The translations under genes were made by a program, and so were the position numbers. A stretch of 64,000 bases of DNA from Staphylotrichum longicolle (Eukaryota; Ascomycota; Sordariomycetes; Sordariales; Chaetomiaceae): NCBI GenBank assembly GCA_019096155.1, contig JAHCVI010000004.1, positions 3,844,001 to 3,908,000 on the forward strand, written 5' to 3'. Shown one piece after another: positions 54,864-64,000 of this stretch. Position 1 is the first letter of the stretch; each line of letters opens with the position of its first letter. Under the pieces are notes generated by a model that saw only the letters and a program-made list of their open reading frames with translations, was not told the origin of the DNA and did no database searches.

Positions 54864-57500
54864 CTAGGTGGGACGCAAAACCACCTTTGCTCCTGCAAGA
54901 CCGCTGGAAGAAGTCGAGACGGTGATCTCTCCGGAAGCGCCCTTGTTCGCGCGGACAACAGCCAGCGCCAGCCCGCTGAACGCCTTGCGGGTCAGGGACG
55001 GGAATGCCGTCATATCAGCCGGATCTCCGTTGTCCGTCGAGACAATTTGACCAGGGCCGGAAATGGAAAAGGTGATGGTGTTGTTCGCCCGCGGTACCGT
55101 GTCCCCGTTGCCGTCAACAACCGCTACCGTGATGAACGACAAGTCGTAGCCATCGCCGCGAATCGCCGTTCGATCGGCCGTCATGCTCAGCCCCTTGGCT
55201 TCCCCGACTGTCCTCTTCGAATCCACTGCCCATTGCTTCCCTTCCTTGTACACCACCACGCTGACGTTGCCAGGCTGGTAAACAACCTTGTCCCACCGAA
55301 ACCGATACTCGTACTGCCCCCTCTTCACCCTCCCCGCCGACTTCCCATTCACAAACAGCTCCGCCTCGTCCCCGGACGAGAACACATGCACGGGCGTGAC
55401 CTGCCCTACCCGTTCCGGCCACGTCCAATGCGGCAGGATATGCGCCATGGCCAACTCGGGCCTCCACCGCGCCTGGTACAGCCAGAACCGGTCCTTCTTG
55501 AACCCAGCGAGGTCAATGATCCCAAAGTACGAGCTCCGCGCGCTATCGTACGGCGTCGGCTCTCCCAGGTAATCCCACCCGGTCCACACAAACTCGCCCG
55601 CGACATACGGGTTCCTGTCGTGCGCCTCAAACACCTTGTCCGGACTCGACCCCCAAGGCACGGCGTACAAGTCGTACGCGCTGACCTGCAGCGCCGTCAG
55701 GTCCCCTCCCGCCCCGGCGCCGCCCACCGTCGCACTGTTCCCGCTCGTGACGGGGAAGAAGTACGTGCCCCGCGTGCTCAGCGCCGACGCGCTCTCGCTG
55801 CTCCAGACGACCTTGCCCGGGTACGCCTTGTGGAAGCTGCCAAACGACCCCTGCGTCGACGACCCCTGCCCCTCGCCCTGGTAGTTGAGGCCGATGATGT
55901 CCAGGGTGTCCGCCAGCGCGGTGCCGGGCCCCGCGGCGTTCATGGCGACCGTCGTGGGGCGGGTCGGGTCCTCGTCGCGGATGATGCCCTGCAGCAGCTT
56001 GGCCGTGTCGCCGCCCGCCGCGGAGGACTGCTCGGGGATCTCGTTGCCGAAGCTCCACGCGATGACGGACGGGTGGTTGCGGTCGCGGCGGATAAAGGAG
56101 CGCAGGTCGGGCTCGTGCCAGTCCGGGAAGATGGCGGCGAAGTCGTTGGTGGTCTTGCGGTTGTTCCAGCAGTCGAAGATCTCGTCGAGCACGAGCAGGC
56201 CCACGCGGTCGGCGAGGTCCAGCAGCTCCGGGGCCGGCGGGTTGTGGGAGGTGCGGAGCGCGTTGTTGCCCATCTCCTGGAGCATCGAGAGCTGGCGCTC
56301 GGCCGCGCGCGTGTTGAAGGCGGAGCCGAGCGAGCCGTGGTCGTGGTGGTTGCAGGTGCCGAAGATGCGTACGGGTTTCCCGTTGATGAAAACCCCCTTG
56401 TTCGGGTCGAATACGACTGCCCGAATGCCAAAGGGGGTCTCATAAGTGTCGACAATAGCCCCGTTCACCCTGAGAGTCGTGATCGCGAGATACATGTTTG
56501 GTTTCTGTGCGGGAGGCGGGCCCCAGAGCAGCGGTTTGCTCACTGTAGTTGAGCCGTTGACGGACTTTTTCTCACCAGGACCAACAGTGACTTTGGCTTC
56601 CCTGATCCTGGCCACCACGTCTTGTTTTGCTTGTCCAGTCGCCGAGTCGAGCCCACGTATCTCGGTTACCACTTCCACCTCCTGGCTTGAGGCACCATCG
56701 TTTTCGACTTCCACCTCCAGTCTCACGGTGGCGGAGCTGTCAGACACGTCCGAGGTGGTAATGTATGTCCCGTACTGGCCCACATGTGCTGGGTTGGTTT
56801 TCACCAGCCACACATTGCGATAGATCCCCGCGCCGGGATACCAGCGCGAGTTGTCCATCGCGTTGTCGACCCGAATTGCCAGCAGGTTGTCGTCGCCAGC
56901 CTTCAGGTACGGCGTGAGATCCAGCCGGAAGGAGTTGTAGGCGTATGGCCACCCGCCCACCAAGCGGCCGTTGAGCCACACAGCGGCATAAGACATGGCA
57001 CCGTCAATGTCCAGGAAGATGGACTTGCCTTTGTCGTCTGCGGCCACCCTCACCTTCCGACGGTACCAGCCCACGCCATTCGAAGGCAGTCGGCCCATCC
57101 CGCCGCTAACTCCAGGGGCGTTAAACGGCCCTTTGACGGCCCAGTCGTGCGGGAGGTTGACAGCCTCCCAACTGCTGTCGTCAAACGATGCTTGCACGTA
57201 CTTGACGTCGCTTCCAGGAGGCGTGCCGGACGGAGGTTGCCGCTTGGTGCCCTTGATGAAGTCGTTGCCTGACGGGAGAATCCACGATTTGAGCGTACTA
57301 TATGACAACGAGTCGGGGTTCGAGGTGAAGCGCGAAAACTTCCACCCTCCATTGAGGCTGATGCGTTCACGGCCCGCCGTCGCAGCGCCCTGCACCTGCG
57401 GGACTTGCCCTGCAACGAGGAATATGGCGAAGAACAAAGAGAAGAGCATTGAGCTCAACCCGCGGTGCATTGGTGCCATTTGGAGAAGCATCAGCAGCAT
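54864..57500 (-). CDS. secreted GH2 beta-galactosidase-type glycosidase
   Basis: An intronless gene of 878 codons. The N-terminus has a hydrophobic signal (SSMLFSLFFAIFLVAGQV); starts at 57500, 57479 or 57470 are all possible and I give the longest frame. Domain order follows the beta-galactosidase branch of GH2: sugar-binding jelly roll (ISLNGGWKFSRF..., VNLPHDWAVKGPF, GWYRRKVRV), immunoglobulin-like domain, TIM barrel (VRIFGTCNHHDHGSLGSAF, NALRTSHNPPAPELLDLADR), with acid/base Glu487 in WSFGNEIPE and nucleophile Glu569 in SSESASAL, then a DUF4982-like domain (VHVFSSGDEAELFVNGKSAG) and a last invasin/Ig-like domain (AVVDGNGDTVPRANNTITFS). The enzyme should release non-reducing beta-linked galactose (or a related sugar) outside the cell. 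Single-exon structure and a domain layout usual in bacteria raise the question of horizontal transfer. Confidence 0.92.
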   Translation of the reverse strand: MLLMLLQMAPMHRGLSSMLFSLFFAIFLVAGQVPQVQGAATAGRERISLNGGWKFSRFTSNPDSLSYSTLKSWILPSGNDFIKGTKRQPPSGTPPGSDVKYVQASFDDSSWEAVNLPHDWAVKGPFNAPGVSGGMGRLPSNGVGWYRRKVRVAADDKGKSIFLDIDGAMSYAAVWLNGRLVGGWPYAYNSFRLDLTPYLKAGDDNLLAIRVDNAMDNSRWYPGAGIYRNVWLVKTNPAHVGQYGTYITTSDVSDSSATVRLEVEVENDGASSQEVEVVTEIRGLDSATGQAKQDVVARIREAKVTVGPGEKKSVNGSTTVSKPLLWGPPPAQKPNMYLAITTLRVNGAIVDTYETPFGIRAVVFDPNKGVFINGKPVRIFGTCNHHDHGSLGSAFNTRAAERQLSMLQEMGNNALRTSHNPPAPELLDLADRVGLLVLDEIFDCWNNRKTTNDFAAIFPDWHEPDLRSFIRRDRNHPSVIAWSFGNEIPEQSSAAGGDTAKLLQGIIRDEDPTRPTTVAMNAAGPGTALADTLDIIGLNYQGEGQGSSTQGSFGSFHKAYPGKVVWSSESASALSTRGTYFFPVTSGNSATVGGAGAGGDLTALQVSAYDLYAVPWGSSPDKVFEAHDRNPYVAGEFVWTGWDYLGEPTPYDSARSSYFGIIDLAGFKKDRFWLYQARWRPELAMAHILPHWTWPERVGQVTPVHVFSSGDEAELFVNGKSAGRVKRGQYEYRFRWDKVVYQPGNVSVVVYKEGKQWAVDSKRTVGEAKGLSMTADRTAIRGDGYDLSFITVAVVDGNGDTVPRANNTITFSISGPGQIVSTDNGDPADMTAFPSLTRKAFSGLALAVVRANKGASGEITVSTSSSGLAGAKVVLRPT

Positions 57501-59019
57501 CGGGAATGTAAAAGGGATACTGGACGAGGTTCAGCAAACATGTCAAAGTCGTGGAAGGCCCGAGATTTATCGTTGGAGCGTGCAGTGTGCAATGCATCGT
57601 GTGCAAGAGGTTTCAGTGCGACCATGATGATGTCGTGCCAGGAAACACTGAGTCGATTCGGCTGTTGGTGATTTCTTTGCGAGTATAAACTAATTACCTT
57701 CCCAAAACAGCAAATGGGACCGGCCGTGGTGATCTTAACCTCGGGCGGAGAAGGCCTGCGGTTACATGGAGCATCATGCGTTGGGCCTCCCCGCACTTGA
57801 GCGAACAGAAACAGGCGCTCCTGCTCTTCCATCCTCTGCTCCAATAGGCCAGAAGTAAAATAACTCATGCCGTTCGTGGGATATCTTTTCGCGCTTCATT
57901 TAGCCTGACAGGAGTGCTTGTTCTCTCGTCGTCCGAGGGCACCGGAGTATTGACTCTGGCCCGTGCCATCGCCCGTGAGTGAAGTGAGAGATATTGGCTG
58001 TCCAATACTACGGTGACTATGATCGTCGGCTCAGGGCAACTGAATCAGCTCCAATTGGTGCGGCTGCTCGCTGTGTCGCTCACGACATTGCGTGGGTAGG
58101 ACCACAGAGTATCATATGCTGCACAGCATCCCCAGAACCAGGATAGAGCAGCGAGCACAATGGTCTAGCACCAATGGCCCTGAAGAGGTTCAAGATTTAG
58201 AATCCCCCGGAACAATGAGAGCATTGTGGATCTAACCCATATTGGTTTTGGGCTACTTCACTACTTCAGAGGTGATGAGTTCGTTGCTCCGAGGACCGGT
58301 GAGCCGGCTGCAATGGACATGTTACACCGCATCCGTAAGATGCACTTGGTTTCGGTCCATGGAGCGGGCCCTTAGTGACGTGGCCGCGATTGTTTATTCA
58401 CGCCAGACAGGGAGCCTTGATGGCCGTGTAGGGGCGCCAGACGTTCGATTTTGTTTGCAAGGCCGAGAGACATGCTTATGTAGTCTTAAACCAACTTCTT
58501 CAACTGATGCCAATGAGCCCTTACCGAAACAGCTAGGGTGGGACACAGCCAAGCGGCGCGGGGGATATAGGAGGTTTTAGTCGGAATACCTAGGTTACCT
58601 AGGTAAGGTACCTATCTATTCTTCATGCATGAGTGACAAATCTCTGACCCTGTGTCTAAGAGCCGGGTGACAACAGTCCAAGTGAGAAGAAACCAGCAGT
58701 TCTGAAGTGCAAAACGACGGGCCGAGCCTGACAGGGTGATCATGCCGTCGAACCTTCCGAGACATTGACCTCGCACAATCTCCACAACGACTTGGCTTTG
58801 AGGTTCAGCGGACGTACGGGAGGCCTAGGTTTTCGATCCGAGTGATCCGGGCGATAGTAAACTACTTCGGTAGCCATGAACGACCAAACTGTAATGACCA
58901 CAAAGACAAGAGCGGTGTCCTCGCCTCGAGCCACCGTCAACTCGAGATACAACGAAGGGGATTTTCGACACCCATTGCTAGTATACAATTGCAGTCTCTT
59001 ATTCTGTACCCCGTTTGCC
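57501..59019. other. 1.5-kb intergenic region
   Basis: No gene supported. Contains a cluster of CCTAGG/GGTACC words at about 58588-58612 (listed separately). Confidence 0.4.
58588..58612. repeat. CCTAGGTTACC / CCTAGGTAAGGTACC short repeat cluster
   Basis: Two CCTAGGT words 10 bp apart followed by GGTACC. Palindromic CCTAGG/GGTACC words like this recur in ascomycete intergenic DNA; a similar TAGGTACCTGAGGTA lies at about 54829-54843. Function unknown. Confidence 0.5.
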
Positions 59020-59456
59020 ATGAAGTGCTGCCTGCCTATCCTTTTTGCCTCGCTCTTTGCAGGAGTGCGCAGCATGCCATTGGTAAGCCGTTGCCTCCCT
59101 TGCATTTTCCATCCTCCCTCCAGCCATCAACCTTGAGATGCCCCCTTAGGTTAGCGATACAATGAGACTAATCTGCGTCTTGCCAGTTACAAAAGCCTCA
59201 CGAAGTGGAGACGCGCAATGGAATCGATGTCACTCTTGGTGACGATGTACCTCGCGATGGGATGCGTCAGCTCCTTGGTGGCTTGCTGGGCGAACCGGGA
59301 GATACGCAGAGCAAGCGCGAGCTGGGCACCCACGCCGCCAACGTTGCGCGGCGTCAGGCGGGATATGATCGCCCTGTTGGTCCTCCACCTCCACCCCCAC
59401 CCACGGAGGAGACGCCCAGCAGCAAGAGGCGCGGGTCAGGGGTTCAGAGCAAGTAA
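59020..59456 (+). CDS. 110-aa small secreted protein, possible Kex2-processed precursor
   Basis: Exons 59020-59082 and 59187-59456; the 104-nt intron has GTAAGC and CTTGCCAG. The first exon codes for just the signal peptide (MKCCLPILFASLFAGVRSMP). The mature part, QKPHEVETRNGIDVTLGDDV then RDGMRQLLGGLLGEPG, is hydrophilic and has no cysteines. Dibasic pairs occur in SKRELGTHAANVARRQAGYD and in SSKRRGSGVQSK, with a run of prolines (PPPPPPP) between them. Processing at KR, RR and KRR would release peptides of about 12 and 30 residues. I know no family for it; it could be a secreted peptide signal, an effector-like protein or a wall-associated protein. Exon phase (0) and the splice signals are good, so I regard it as a real gene. 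Confidence 0.6.
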
Positions 59457-59812
59457 AACTCTAGTCTTCGGGTATGAAGGACTGGAAGAACTGGTGACAT
59501 GTTGGATTGAGAAACACTTGAATATGAAACTAGACGTCTGAAGACGTCCAAGGTGGTTCTGACAACATTTGGGACGGAGTGTTGTGGATCAGCGGTTCAG
59601 TTGCTTGAGCGCGTGTTCGTGCTGCTTTCCAGACTGAAAAGTGCCCTCGTTGAACACCAACTCCCCGTGACACAGTGTCTAAAGTAGGTAAGTCAGTTAA
59701 CCGTTGGCTTTCGGTGCCAGTCCAGGATCTCAATTCCAACCCGATAGTCCAAGACCTGGCAGCTCCAACCTGGTAGCAGCCCTCCTGCAAACTTCCACCG
59801 CGGCGCGTCTAC
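59457..59812. other. convergent intergenic region
   Basis: 356 bp between the small secreted protein gene and the MYND gene. Nothing recognised. Confidence 0.35.
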
Positions 59813-60810
59813 TCAAGCCTGGCCCGTCGCGCGTGCCCACACGTTAGAGGCAGCGCGCAGCCTCTGGTTCACCTGATTCATGTCCCACGCATTGACGCGG
59901 TCACCAGCCAACCCCTCCGGATCACCGTTGACTGCCTCCTTCTCAAACCACTCGCGCTTCTCGCGCTGTTCCCGACTCGGCTGTTGGGTGCGATACGCGT
60001 CCTTGAGCTCGTTCCAGCCGTGGCAGCCGCCGACGTCTTCGGCGACGGGGTGCCCCGTTCCGGACAAGCAGACAAAGTCGTCCGTTGGCTCGGCCCGGCC
60101 CTCGACGGTGATGTGGTGCTCCCAGTTGTCGCCAAAGTCGTTGGTGTAGATGGCTTTTTTGCCTGTCTGGTGTCAACATCACAATTTCCAGTCACAAAAT
60201 CGAACAGCTCGAACCCACCCTGATACTCGGCCTTATCAAACAACTTCCACAGCGCCCACTTCCCGCTGTTCTTCTCCAGCGTCCGCGGATGGCGCCTCCG
60301 TCCTTCGTGCATGCGATCAATTCCGGCATGTTCCCCCTCTGCCGGGTCAGTGAGCCGCAGCTCATACTCACGTGGCATGTCGGCATCATCCCCCATGGGG
60401 TTACCACGCGTGTTGTTCATGTTGTTCGTCTGGCGCATGATCATGGTCATCAGGGCCTCCGGGTCCTCGTCCAGTATATAGTTCGGGTCCTTGACGGTGA
60501 AGTCAAACGAGTGGTACCTACAGGGCAGTCCAAAGGCGATCTGCAGCGCGGCGTGAAGGGCGTAAAAGGGGGCATCGGCCGGGCAAAGAGGGTGTGCACG
60601 ACGGGCGGATCCGTGATAAGTCCGGGGAAAGATGAATTTGAGGATGTAATTTTGGCGGTTGCAGGAGTGCTTGTGGGAAGCCCAGCTTGCTGCTTGGCAG
60701 GATTGGGAGCAGTAGCGGGTAGTGCGGCAGCGGGAGCAGAGGAGCAGGGTTGGTGTTGTCGGAGGAGGTTGTGGGCACGCGGGGTTGGCGCAGGATCGGG
60801 GGGTTGCCAT
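59813..60810 (-). CDS. MYND zinc finger fused to a pRiA4b ORF-3-like domain
   Basis: Two minus-strand exons, 60219-60810 and 59813-60162, 313 aa; the 56-nt intron starts GTGGGT and ends CAGACAG. Residues 7-49 form a MYND finger: CANPACPQ...LLLCSRCRTTRYCSQSCQ...SHKHSC, with the usual seven Cys and one His. Residues about 55-270 match the plasmid pRiA4b ORF-3-like fold: YHSFDFTVKDPNYILDEDPE, then WKLFDKAEYQGKKAIYTNDF, GDNWEHHITVEGRAEPTDDF and CLSGTGHPVAEDVGGCHGWN. That domain is known from bacterial plasmids and IS elements and its biochemical role is unclear; MYND fingers bind Pro-rich peptides. A shorter intron in the same place was rejected because it is only 33 nt and breaks the conserved AEYQG-KKAIYTNDFGDNW join. 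Confidence 0.85.
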
Positions 60811-61894
60811 GGTTGCGGTTGTTAATTGTTGCAATGTTGCTGTTGAGGACTGGACTCTTGTGAGGAAAATTGTTGTGAGAGAAAAATATTTCCCCTGCAC
60901 TAAAGTTGTGTGCCCTCGAGCTGGGATTGTGTTTACGAACTCTTTGCGATTTGAGGCGGTATGTGGGGAGGTCAAGGAAAGCCGTTCGGACCTGGAAAAG
61001 CAAGTGGCAATCTAACGCCGACACGGCGGTGGACTACCTAACTTGAATTAACACACTTCTGACGTTAACCTCACTTCCCTTGCACAGCTGAATCTGAAGG
61101 TTTGACTCCTTCCTTGACAGGAATCTTTCATCCAAGGTGAATGATACATTCCATTGAGACTACTGGAGCGAAAAGAACCCTCCGAGATCTACCATGCGTC
61201 CGCTTCCAGAATTCCTCCATCCACTTCGACAAGTCGATCCTAATACATCCAAGTGCTTGAAACGTGCTTTGCTGTGAGACCTCCCCGCTTGCCTCACTCT
61301 TCCCGACAATACATCCCGATAACCCAGTTCAATTCGTCGAGAGCCTCCTTTCACGTCTTGGATCCAGGAATTTGCGCCGAGTTCATGAGCAGCGTCTCGA
61401 CAGCGTACAGCCTGTTCCTATCGTCACACTCCTCCTTTGGCTCACTTCAAGTTGGCTTCATGTGTTTGAAGTACTCAGCACGGTAGCGGTCGTCGGTCAT
61501 CTGGTGGTGTCTGCATCTCCGCGTTGCCACCTCCTTGCACTTTCCGTACCCGCGAGGTTGAGGTGCAATGCTGGACATAGTCGTGTAAACTTCGCACATG
61601 GAGGGAGCTGGCGCGATGTCGTGGGCTTTGGCTGAACCACGCCGCACCAACACGCCCTTGGACACGAGATGCATGCCACGTGTGTTGAACTGCCCTCCAA
61701 TGTGGCGCAAACAATGTATGTAGGTTACTCTTGCTCACTGTCAATCTTCGCCTGTAAACTTCTTCCGAACACGAAAATAATAGGCGCGAAACAAATGCAT
61801 AGAAAGATCATCGACTCAAATTACAGGTATCCCATTTCCCCACAAAGGGGCACGGCAGCAGCCAGCAGGCTCTCATCCAACACCTTGGCCAAGA
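60811..61894. other. 1.1-kb intergenic region
   Basis: No gene supported. Several overlapping frames of 80-120 codons (61264-61744) exist on both strands but without family features. Confidence 0.35.
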
Positions 61895-63729
61895 TCAGTA
61901 CACATAACGGAACTGTGGGATCTGTCGGTCCGTCTTGTCCATCAGGTTCAACCCCGGATCTGTTGGGGCTGTCACCTCCTCCTCGTTGCTCGCCCGATCG
62001 CGCCGCTTGTTCTCGCGAATCAGGTAAAAGCGTTGTGCAAGAATCACAACAAAGCCAAAGGAAAAGCAAATGATGATGGCCAGGAACCCCGAGGGATAGC
62101 CTGGCGCCTCCCTGGCAAAGAAGAGCTGCGGGCCAATGATGTTTCCAGCGCAGTAAGCGATGAAGGTCTGCCGTTCGTTCAAAGTCAGTGCTATTTCAAA
62201 AGCAGACAAGGTCAGGGGGCCAGGGCAACTCTGGAAGCTGCTTACCAGTGCGCTGACAGTCGTCTTCTTCGTGAAGCCACCAAAGTTGCTGGATGTCATG
62301 GCCATCACCATGGGGAAGTTGGCCGGATAGGAAATGGCCAGCGCTTGCCCAAAGAGGCGAGCCCATTTATTGGACGCGTCGATCTGGCGCACCATGACGG
62401 CTCCAGCAATGCTCACCGCCATGTTAAACATCATGAAGTAGGTGCGCGAGCGCTTGATATAGGTGGTGCCGACGGCTGACACGAGCAAGAAGAACAGCTG
62501 AAACACGGAGCCGATCATGTTGAGGAGGAGAGTGTTGAGGATCGAGAACCCGAAGCCGAAGATGATAAGATTCGCAAACTGTCCGTCATGACGGTCCCGT
62601 CAGCATCTCGCGCCGAGCTCAGGGGTTGAAGTCGATGCTTACCGTGATGATCCCATTGTTAGGAATGTTGCTGGCCAGCTGGTAGAGAACCAGGAACCAA
62701 GTGTTGGGATCACAAAGAGCTTCGATGGCCTGTTCCCGTTTCCACTCGTCGTTCTTGATCCCGGTCATGTTGTCTTCGACGCGAATGATCGCCTTGGCAC
62801 GTTCCTCGGCGGTGAGGAACCGCGCATTCAGGGGGCTGTCGGGCAGATAGTAAAAGCAGACGAATGAAAATGCCACCGTGAAAGCGCCAAAGACGAGGAA
62901 GACCGCCTGATCGTCTTGTTAGTCCTGAAAGCTGCAGGGCAAATGTGTAGTCACCGATGCACACACCTTCCAAGGGGCAATGCTCTGAATGTGGCCCAGT
63001 CCGTAGCCGATCAGGGCGCCAAACAACCCGGCGATCGTGTTTCCTGCAAACCAAGCGCACTGGCGGAGGGGCTGTTCGTCCCTCCGATACCACATCGAGA
63101 TGATCATTGTCATGGCTGGGGCAATGCCGGCCTCGGCGACGCCGAGAAAGAAGCGAGTCGCAAGCAAACCAGCGGAGTTGAAGCACACCGCAGTCAACAT
63201 CAAGATAGAACCCCAGATAAGTCTATACAAAACTGTTAATGGGACAGCTCATTCTCTCAGCAGCATTGCGCGATCTCTACTCACAGGGAGGCGGAGATGA
63301 GTTTCCCCATGGGATACCGCACCAAAAGAAAGCCGACGATTGGATACGTCGCAACCATGTATCCAAAGTAGTAGATGGAGCTGGACCAGGAGTATTCGCT
63401 ACCCGTAAGGTGGAGGTCTTCGCGGAGCCCCAAGATGGCCGTGTACGACAGCGCTGTCTTGTCGAGGAACTGAAAGAAGTACGCCGTCGCCATGACAGGT
63501 AGCAAGCTTTGAAAGAATCTCGTCAGCTTGGCCCATTGCGGCTTCGACGGGAGAAAACCTCATCATACCACATATCGAGCTTGCGCAAAAGGCGCTTGTC
63601 CTCCTCAGGAGTGAGACTGTGGTCGGCGATGTTTCCATCAACCAGCGACTCAAACTTGCTCGCCATGAGGTCGCCCTCGATGCCCGAAGCCTTGCCGAAC
63701 TCGGCGTCATGGTGTTTTTCGTCGGCCAT
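61895..63729 (-). CDS. MFS transporter, anion:cation symporter family (Dal5/Tna1-like)
   Basis: Six minus-strand exons: 63569-63729, 63285-63506, 62967-63222, 62643-62906, 62246-62578 and 61895-62167, total 1509 nt, 502 aa. The cytoplasmic N-terminus is charged; helix 1 starts LLPVMATAYFFQFLDKTALS, typical of the fungal ACS family (allantoate, nicotinate, vitamin and small organic anion carriers). Other family marks: YPIVGFLLVRYPMGKLIS, the ATRFFLGVAEAGIAPAMTMI helix-4 motif, WYRRDEQPLRQCAWF, FYYLPDSPLNARFLTAEERA between helices 6 and 7, and a C-tail ending RENKRRDRASNEEEV. Twelve helices in total. Substrate cannot be read from the sequence; nicotinate, allantoate and pantothenate are family examples. 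Lies in the plasma membrane by inference. All frames join cleanly. Confidence 0.93.
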
Positions 63730-64000
63730 GGCTCACAAGGCGAGGGTGACGGACGGCAATGCAAAAGTCTCCTGTGCTGCGAGTTGAGTTGAGGACGAGA
63801 GAGAGGTTGAAGAGACCCGGTGCAGCAGGTGCTGTATCACAACCACCTTATCTGTGCAGGGCATTTTAAACATCTTGGGAGTCTCGCCGGCGGTCGCGCG
63901 CCGAACAGACCCATGGCGTCTACCCCAGATTGTCCCCCAGAAGCTCCAGCCAGGATCCATGTGTGCCATGAGGCTGTTCCAGAAATGGCTAGGTGTGTGA
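63730..64000. other. MFS gene promoter, window end
   Basis: 271 bp upstream of the transporter start. No gene or specific regulatory site recognised. Confidence 0.35.

Noticed and set aside
58140..58240. tRNA-like GGTTCAAGATT B-box
   Set aside because: No matching T-stem, acceptor stem or A-box at the right distance.
60163..60218. short 33-nt intron (GTGACT...CAGACAG) in the MYND gene
   Set aside because: Too short for a spliceosomal intron here; the GTGGGT donor upstream gives a 56-nt intron and the conserved protein join.
1..64000. CRISPR arrays, rRNA genes, intact transposons or a secondary-metabolite cluster
   Set aside because: No spaced direct repeats, no rRNA-like blocks, no transposase or reverse transcriptase frames and no PKS/NRPS/terpene genes were seen.

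Overview
The window is nuclear DNA of a filamentous ascomycete, most likely a member of the Sordariales (Chaetomiaceae or a close relative). The evidence is short GT-AG introns (mostly 50-100 nt), GC-rich third codon positions, proteins close to Neurospora/Chaetomium homologues as I remember them (CPC-2/RACK1 of exactly 316 aa, a GCN1 of about 2670 aa), and filamentous-fungal families (CFEM, HET, AA9 LPMO, DUF3112-like). The genus cannot be fixed from sequence alone.

Layout. 0-12 kb: APH-like kinase, CFEM surface protein, mitochondrial ribosomal protein uL22m, a Cys-rich single-pass surface protein, a broken multi-pass membrane protein and a second APH-like kinase. 12-17.6 kb: RACK1/CPC-2 with a U24-type C/D snoRNA in an intron, TAF8, and an LRR/pseudokinase gene. 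17.6-21.2 kb: gene-poor, with a 10-bp minisatellite. 21-30 kb: an intronless isochorismatase/AlkB/GST-C fusion, an AT-shifted gap, mitochondrial SHMT and ribosomal protein eL19. 30-44 kb: GCN1 and a divergent DEAH helicase of the DHX29/YLR419W group. 44-64 kb: AA9 LPMO, a 71-aa Cys-rich protein, a broken alpha/beta hydrolase, a HET protein with a membrane insertion, a Pro-rich-tailed surface protein, a secreted GH2 glycosidase, a 110-aa secreted peptide precursor, a MYND/pRiA4b-ORF3 fusion and an anion:cation-symporter-type MFS transporter.

How the genes relate. Translation and its control are over-represented (uL22m, eL19, RACK1/CPC-2, GCN1, DHX29-like), and GCN1 and the helicase share one 721-bp divergent promoter. 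A second theme is the cell surface and secretome (three single-pass Cys-rich surface proteins, AA9, GH2, small secreted proteins). There is no sign of a biosynthetic cluster, CRISPR or an intact transposon.

An important caveat for readers: several genes, including the housekeeping genes uL22m and GCN1, carry single-base frameshifts, mostly missing bases and often in homopolymers. Restoring the expected number of bases gives an exact multiple of three in each gene where I could do the arithmetic. This looks more like consensus indel error than gene decay, so breaks in the less essential genes should be read with care. Exon boundaries come from reading splice signals and protein continuity by eye; family names come from remembered family features, not searches.
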